A program made the translations under genes and the position numbers. Below, in pieces: positions 61,246-64,000 of a DNA stretch of 64,000 nucleotides. The notes under the pieces were generated by a model. The model was not told where the DNA came from, did no database searches, and saw only the letters and a list, made by a program, of their open reading frames with translations. This DNA comes from Desulfitobacterium sp038181555 (lineage in GTDB: Bacteria; Bacillota; Desulfitobacteriia; Desulfitobacteriales; Desulfitobacteriaceae): positions 46,494 through 110,493 of the forward strand of contig NZ_JBBWUA010000010.1 in assembly GCF_038181555.1 (NCBI RefSeq). The letters are read 5' to 3'. Positions within the stretch are counted from its first letter, which is position 1; each line of letters starts with the position of its first letter.

Positions 61246-62646
61246 TTAGGAATTTGGGGTATCCATATCAACTTTTTTGCCACGTGCTAGGGAGGCAAAA
61301 ACTCCGAAAGCACACAGTATGGAGAATACTGTAAAGGAGACCTTAAAGCTTGCCATGAAAACCTGAGGATATTCACTGGAATTTAGGCTTATATTTCCGA
61401 TAAAAGCTGAGGTAATGAGGGATACAGCAGCCATACTTAAGGTCTGGCCTAATAACCTCATGGTTCCTAGAGTAGAAGAAGCAATGGAATAGTAACGTTT
61501 ATCCACTGAACTCATAATCGCATTGGTATTAGGTGAGGAGAAGATACCAAAGCCAATACCGATGAAAACCAAGTTAGCAATTATGAGTATGATGGGAGTT
61601 GTCGGTTGAAGGAAGATGATAAAGAAGAGTCCTACAGCGGTGATCCCCATGCCAAGGGAGGATAGGATGCGTGGTTCCATTTTATCCGACAGTCTTCCGG
61701 CAAAAGGAGAAATTATGGCCATCAGGACGGGTTGAGAGAGCAAAATCAATCCTGACACGGAACTTTCCAGTCCTAATACGAGCTGTAGATAGAGTGATAA
61801 AAGATAGCTTAAGGCGAAAGTAGCGCTATAATTGATGACCGTGGCCAAATTTGAAAAGATAAAGGGAGTATTTTTGGCAAAGACTCGGATAGCAAAGATT
61901 GGAGAGCTTGTTTTTAGTTCAAGTCGCACAAAGAAAATTAACAGACTGATGCCGATGAGTAAAACAATAATATAGAGGGGGTTTAAGCTCAAATTTGACA
62001 AGGCTAATAATACCAGAGCCAAACCTGATGCCCAAAGTGCACTTCCGGTATAATCAAAAGCCTCACCGTCAGCAACCTTCCATTCGCCATTGAGTTTGGT
62101 GAAGATGAGGAGCAGAATGATCAAATCGACAACAAAGCCAAAAATGAAAATCCCTCTCCAGTTGATCACTTGAATAATCAACCCTCCCAAGACTGGTCCG
62201 AGGGAAAGACCGATGTATACAGCTGCCGAGGTAATCCCCAAAGCTTTACCGCGCTCTTGGGGGGGAACCACAGAGGTTAGGATCGCCATGGAAGTACCTG
62301 TTACCATAGCATTGGCAATTCCTTGCAGGAATCGGAAGAAAATCAAGGAATTTAGAGAGAAGGCCATGCTACAGCCTAATGAGCTAAGACCAAATAACCC
62401 GATGCCTAACATAAAGAGTTTTCTACGGCCAAGAATATCGGCTAACCTACCAAAGGGTAAAGATAAGGCAGCGCTGGTTAAAAGATAACTGGTCACGACC
62501 CAGTTTAAATGAAGCTGAGTTCCAGCGAAGTCAAGTGAAATTGCGGGAATGGCAATGTTAACGGAATTAACCATGAAGGGCGCGATAAAGGAAGTTAAGA
62601 GACAAATAATCATGGTATTACGGATGAAATCTTTACTATAGCTCAT
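61246..62646 (-). CDS. MFS transporter, 14 TM (DHA2-type)
   Basis: 466 residues with about 14 membrane segments. It has motif A (PFGRLADILGRRKLFM) and a motif C-like AAVYIGLSLGPVLGGLI in the fifth segment. It is typical of multidrug or toxin exporters of the EmrB/QacA group. Upstream, a weak ribosome site (GAAGGAG) precedes the ATG. It is convergent with the polyferredoxin gene, 16 bases apart. Substrate unknown. Confidence 0.85.
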   Translation of the reverse strand: MSYSKDFIRNTMIICLLTSFIAPFMVNSVNIAIPAISLDFAGTQLHLNWVVTSYLLTSAALSLPFGRLADILGRRKLFMLGIGLFGLSSLGCSMAFSLNSLIFFRFLQGIANAMVTGTSMAILTSVVPPQERGKALGITSAAVYIGLSLGPVLGGLIIQVINWRGIFIFGFVVDLIILLLIFTKLNGEWKVADGEAFDYTGSALWASGLALVLLALSNLSLNPLYIIVLLIGISLLIFFVRLELKTSSPIFAIRVFAKNTPFIFSNLATVINYSATFALSYLLSLYLQLVLGLESSVSGLILLSQPVLMAIISPFAGRLSDKMEPRILSSLGMGITAVGLFFIIFLQPTTPIILIIANLVFIGIGFGIFSSPNTNAIMSSVDKRYYSIASSTLGTMRLLGQTLSMAAVSLITSAFIGNISLNSSEYPQVFMASFKVSFTVFSILCAFGVFASLARGKKVDMDTPNS

Positions 62647-62847
62647 AAATATGCTCCTTCAGTTCAATTAATACTCAGATAAACTTATGCTCGGATAACT
62701 TACACCCTGATGGTTGGTTGAGATGTATGTATCTATTGAATTAGTGATACTCTTTTTGTATACTTCATTAATATTAAGTAGGATATTCAGATTATTCTAT
62801 CGCGGTTGCTATCTATAGTCTTCTGCGACTATTTAAGGAGAAATTAA

Positions 62848-63486
62848 ATGAGACTTAGACGAAAAGCTTGGGCAAGACCCGAGTTGGAAAACGATGACTT
62901 GGTGATTATCAACCCTAACGACTATAAAGGTAAGTGGCGGGGGATTTTTGATAATGATCTGCCGATCCATCTGGAATTAGGATGTGGGCGAGGACAGTTT
63001 ATTAGTCAATGCGCAGAACTCAAAAGCCAATTCAATTATATAGCTATTGACCTCTATGATGAAGTATTAGTTATAGCATTAAGAAAAATTAATGAAAAGA
63101 ACTTAAATAATGTACGGATTATTCCCATGAATATTGCCAAGCTAGAAGAGATTTTTAGTCCGGATGAAATAGAGAAAATCTATATTAATTTCTGTAATCC
63201 CTGGCCTAGCCGTAGGCATCACCACAAACGACTTACTTATCCTAACTTTTTAAGAGTCTATAAAAAAATCTTGAAAAATCGATCTGAGATTTGGTTTAAA
63301 ACGGATGATGATGAACTTTTTAAAGATAGCTTAAAATATTTCGAGAATGTGGGCTTTCGGGAAAAGCTAGTCGATTTTGATTTACACCAAAGCAATTTTC
63401 AGGAAAATATCATGACGGAATACGAAGAAAAGTTCAGCAGGCAAGGAATAAAGATTAAGTTTGGCATATTTGAAGTTGAGAAATAA
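62848..63486 (+). CDS. trmB: tRNA (guanine-N7-)-methyltransferase
   Basis: Methylates G46 of tRNA using SAM. The 212-residue protein has LELGCGRGQFISQCA (SAM loop), AIDLYDEVLVIA, and INFCNPWPSRRHHHKRL, which is the hallmark TrmB catalytic segment (usually NFSDPWPKxRHxKRR). The ATG at 62848 has AAGGAG upstream. It lies just ahead of two tRNA genes and the rRNA operon. Confidence 0.92.
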   Translation: MRLRRKAWARPELENDDLVIINPNDYKGKWRGIFDNDLPIHLELGCGRGQFISQCAELKSQFNYIAIDLYDEVLVIALRKINEKNLNNVRIIPMNIAKLEEIFSPDEIEKIYINFCNPWPSRRHHHKRLTYPNFLRVYKKILKNRSEIWFKTDDDELFKDSLKYFENVGFREKLVDFDLHQSNFQENIMTEYEEKFSRQGIKIKFGIFEVEK

Positions 63487-63611
63487 GTTCAGAACACTTC
63501 TAGGGTGACATATCATAGAACAACAATAAAAGATCAATTGTGTGATTGACTTTCTTTATATTTATCGGTTATAATTAGTAACTGTTGACGCAGAAATACT
63601 GTGAATAACAT

Positions 63612-63688
<77 letters not shown>

Positions 63689-63696
63689 TGCCTTTT

Positions 63697-63770
63697 GCGG
63701 GTGTAGCTCAATGGTAGAGCGCTAGCCTTCCAAGCTAGTTACGTGAGTTCGATTCTCATCACCCGCTCCA
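63697..63770 (+). tRNA. tRNA-Gly (anticodon TCC)
   Basis: Acceptor GCGGGTG / CACCCGC, anticodon loop CCTTCCAAG with anticodon TCC, T-arm TGAGTTCGATTCTCA, encoded CCA. It follows tRNA-Arg by 8 bases, so one transcript is likely. Confidence 0.97.
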
Positions 63771-63797
63771 GTTAATTGCTCAACTGAAAATTAGCGG

Positions 63798-63826
63798 TTG
63801 ACGAAATTCGTCAAAAGTGCTAATAT
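63798..63826 (+). promoter_or_regulatory. rRNA operon promoter
   Basis: TTGACG (63798-63803), 17-base spacer, TAATAT (63821-63826). The -35 and spacer include a perfect 17-bp palindrome TTGACGAAATTCGTCAA. A CCGCT/AGCGG hairpin and a conserved-looking leader TGGTCTTTGAAAACTAAAC follow before 16S. Confidence 0.8.
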
Positions 63827-63949
63827 AAATCTCGCCGCTGAAAAGCGGTGGAAAACCAAAATGGTCTTTGAAAACTAAACAACAAGGAACAGCCAATGAC
63901 TCGTCAAATGAGTAAAGACAATTTGAGCAATCAAATTTTCTTCATAAAT

Positions 63950-64000
63950 TTTATGGAGAGTTTGATCCTGGCTCAGGACGAACGCTGGCGGCGTGCCTAA
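63950..64000 (+). rRNA. 16S ribosomal RNA (5' end, partial)
   Basis: It contains the universal start region AGAGTTTGATCCTGGCTCAG followed by GACGAACGCTGGCGGCGTGC. Only the first about 50 bases are in the window; the exact mature 5' end is estimated by alignment to the E. coli numbering. Confidence 0.95.

Overview
The window looks like chromosome of a Gram-positive, anaerobic, spore-forming clostridium. The closest match by gene style is a Desulfitobacterium-like member of the Peptococcaceae/Desulfitobacteriaceae. This is inferred from a Tat-exported FAD flavoprotein with a divergent LysR regulator, membrane polyferredoxins, a CotD-like coat protein, strong AGGAGG ribosome sites, frequent TTG/GTG starts, and many intrinsic terminators. 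No sequence search was possible, so the genus is an inference.

Layout. 0-10 kb: a HAD-GNAT fusion, an AlkA glycosylase, small DUF2922/DUF1659 proteins, a DUF3102 protein behind a perfect 40-bp palindrome, a His-rich coat-like protein, aspartate kinase, the flavoprotein/LysR pair and an RNA methyltransferase. 10-28 kb: a CPBP protease behind a 21-bp minisatellite, topoisomerase III, a TetR-controlled RND efflux operon with a visible operator, RmuC, HtpG, a double Bfd-like protein, a large FAD/Fe-S oxidoreductase and an MFS transporter. 27.7-32.2 kb is accessory in character: an unannotated 27-residue holin-like toxin gene with a structured mRNA, a protein with a degenerate HExxH-like motif, the 3' end of a group II intron, a GMC oxidoreductase and decayed AT-rich fragments.

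32-43 kb is housekeeping: PepT, an ABC-F ATPase, a putative queuosine-precursor cluster (VUT transporter, QueC), an HD hydrolase, a YaiI-type protein, an IMP dehydrogenase of the Tritrichomonas type, a HesB/IscA-like protein and an LtaS-like synthase. A GC-rich, gene-free structured stretch and CarD follow. 44-59 kb is a complete glycogen cluster in one direction (glgB, glgP, glgC, glgD, glgA, a GH13-MalQ fusion, glucose-6-phosphate isomerase), with a convergent glucokinase overlapping its end. Together these genes make and degrade glycogen and feed glucose into glycolysis, consistent with carbon storage in a spore former. 59-64 kb: a cyclic-nucleotide-type sensor fused to a degenerate AAA+ domain, paired with a polyferredoxin; an MFS exporter; TrmB; two tRNAs; a strong rRNA promoter; and the first bases of 16S rRNA.

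The best candidates for something new are the toxin locus with competing mRNA pairings, the pseudo-AAA/polyferredoxin pair, the 40-bp palindrome, the structured gene-free region and a dispersed 17-nt repeat. All functional statements rest on motif recognition by eye.
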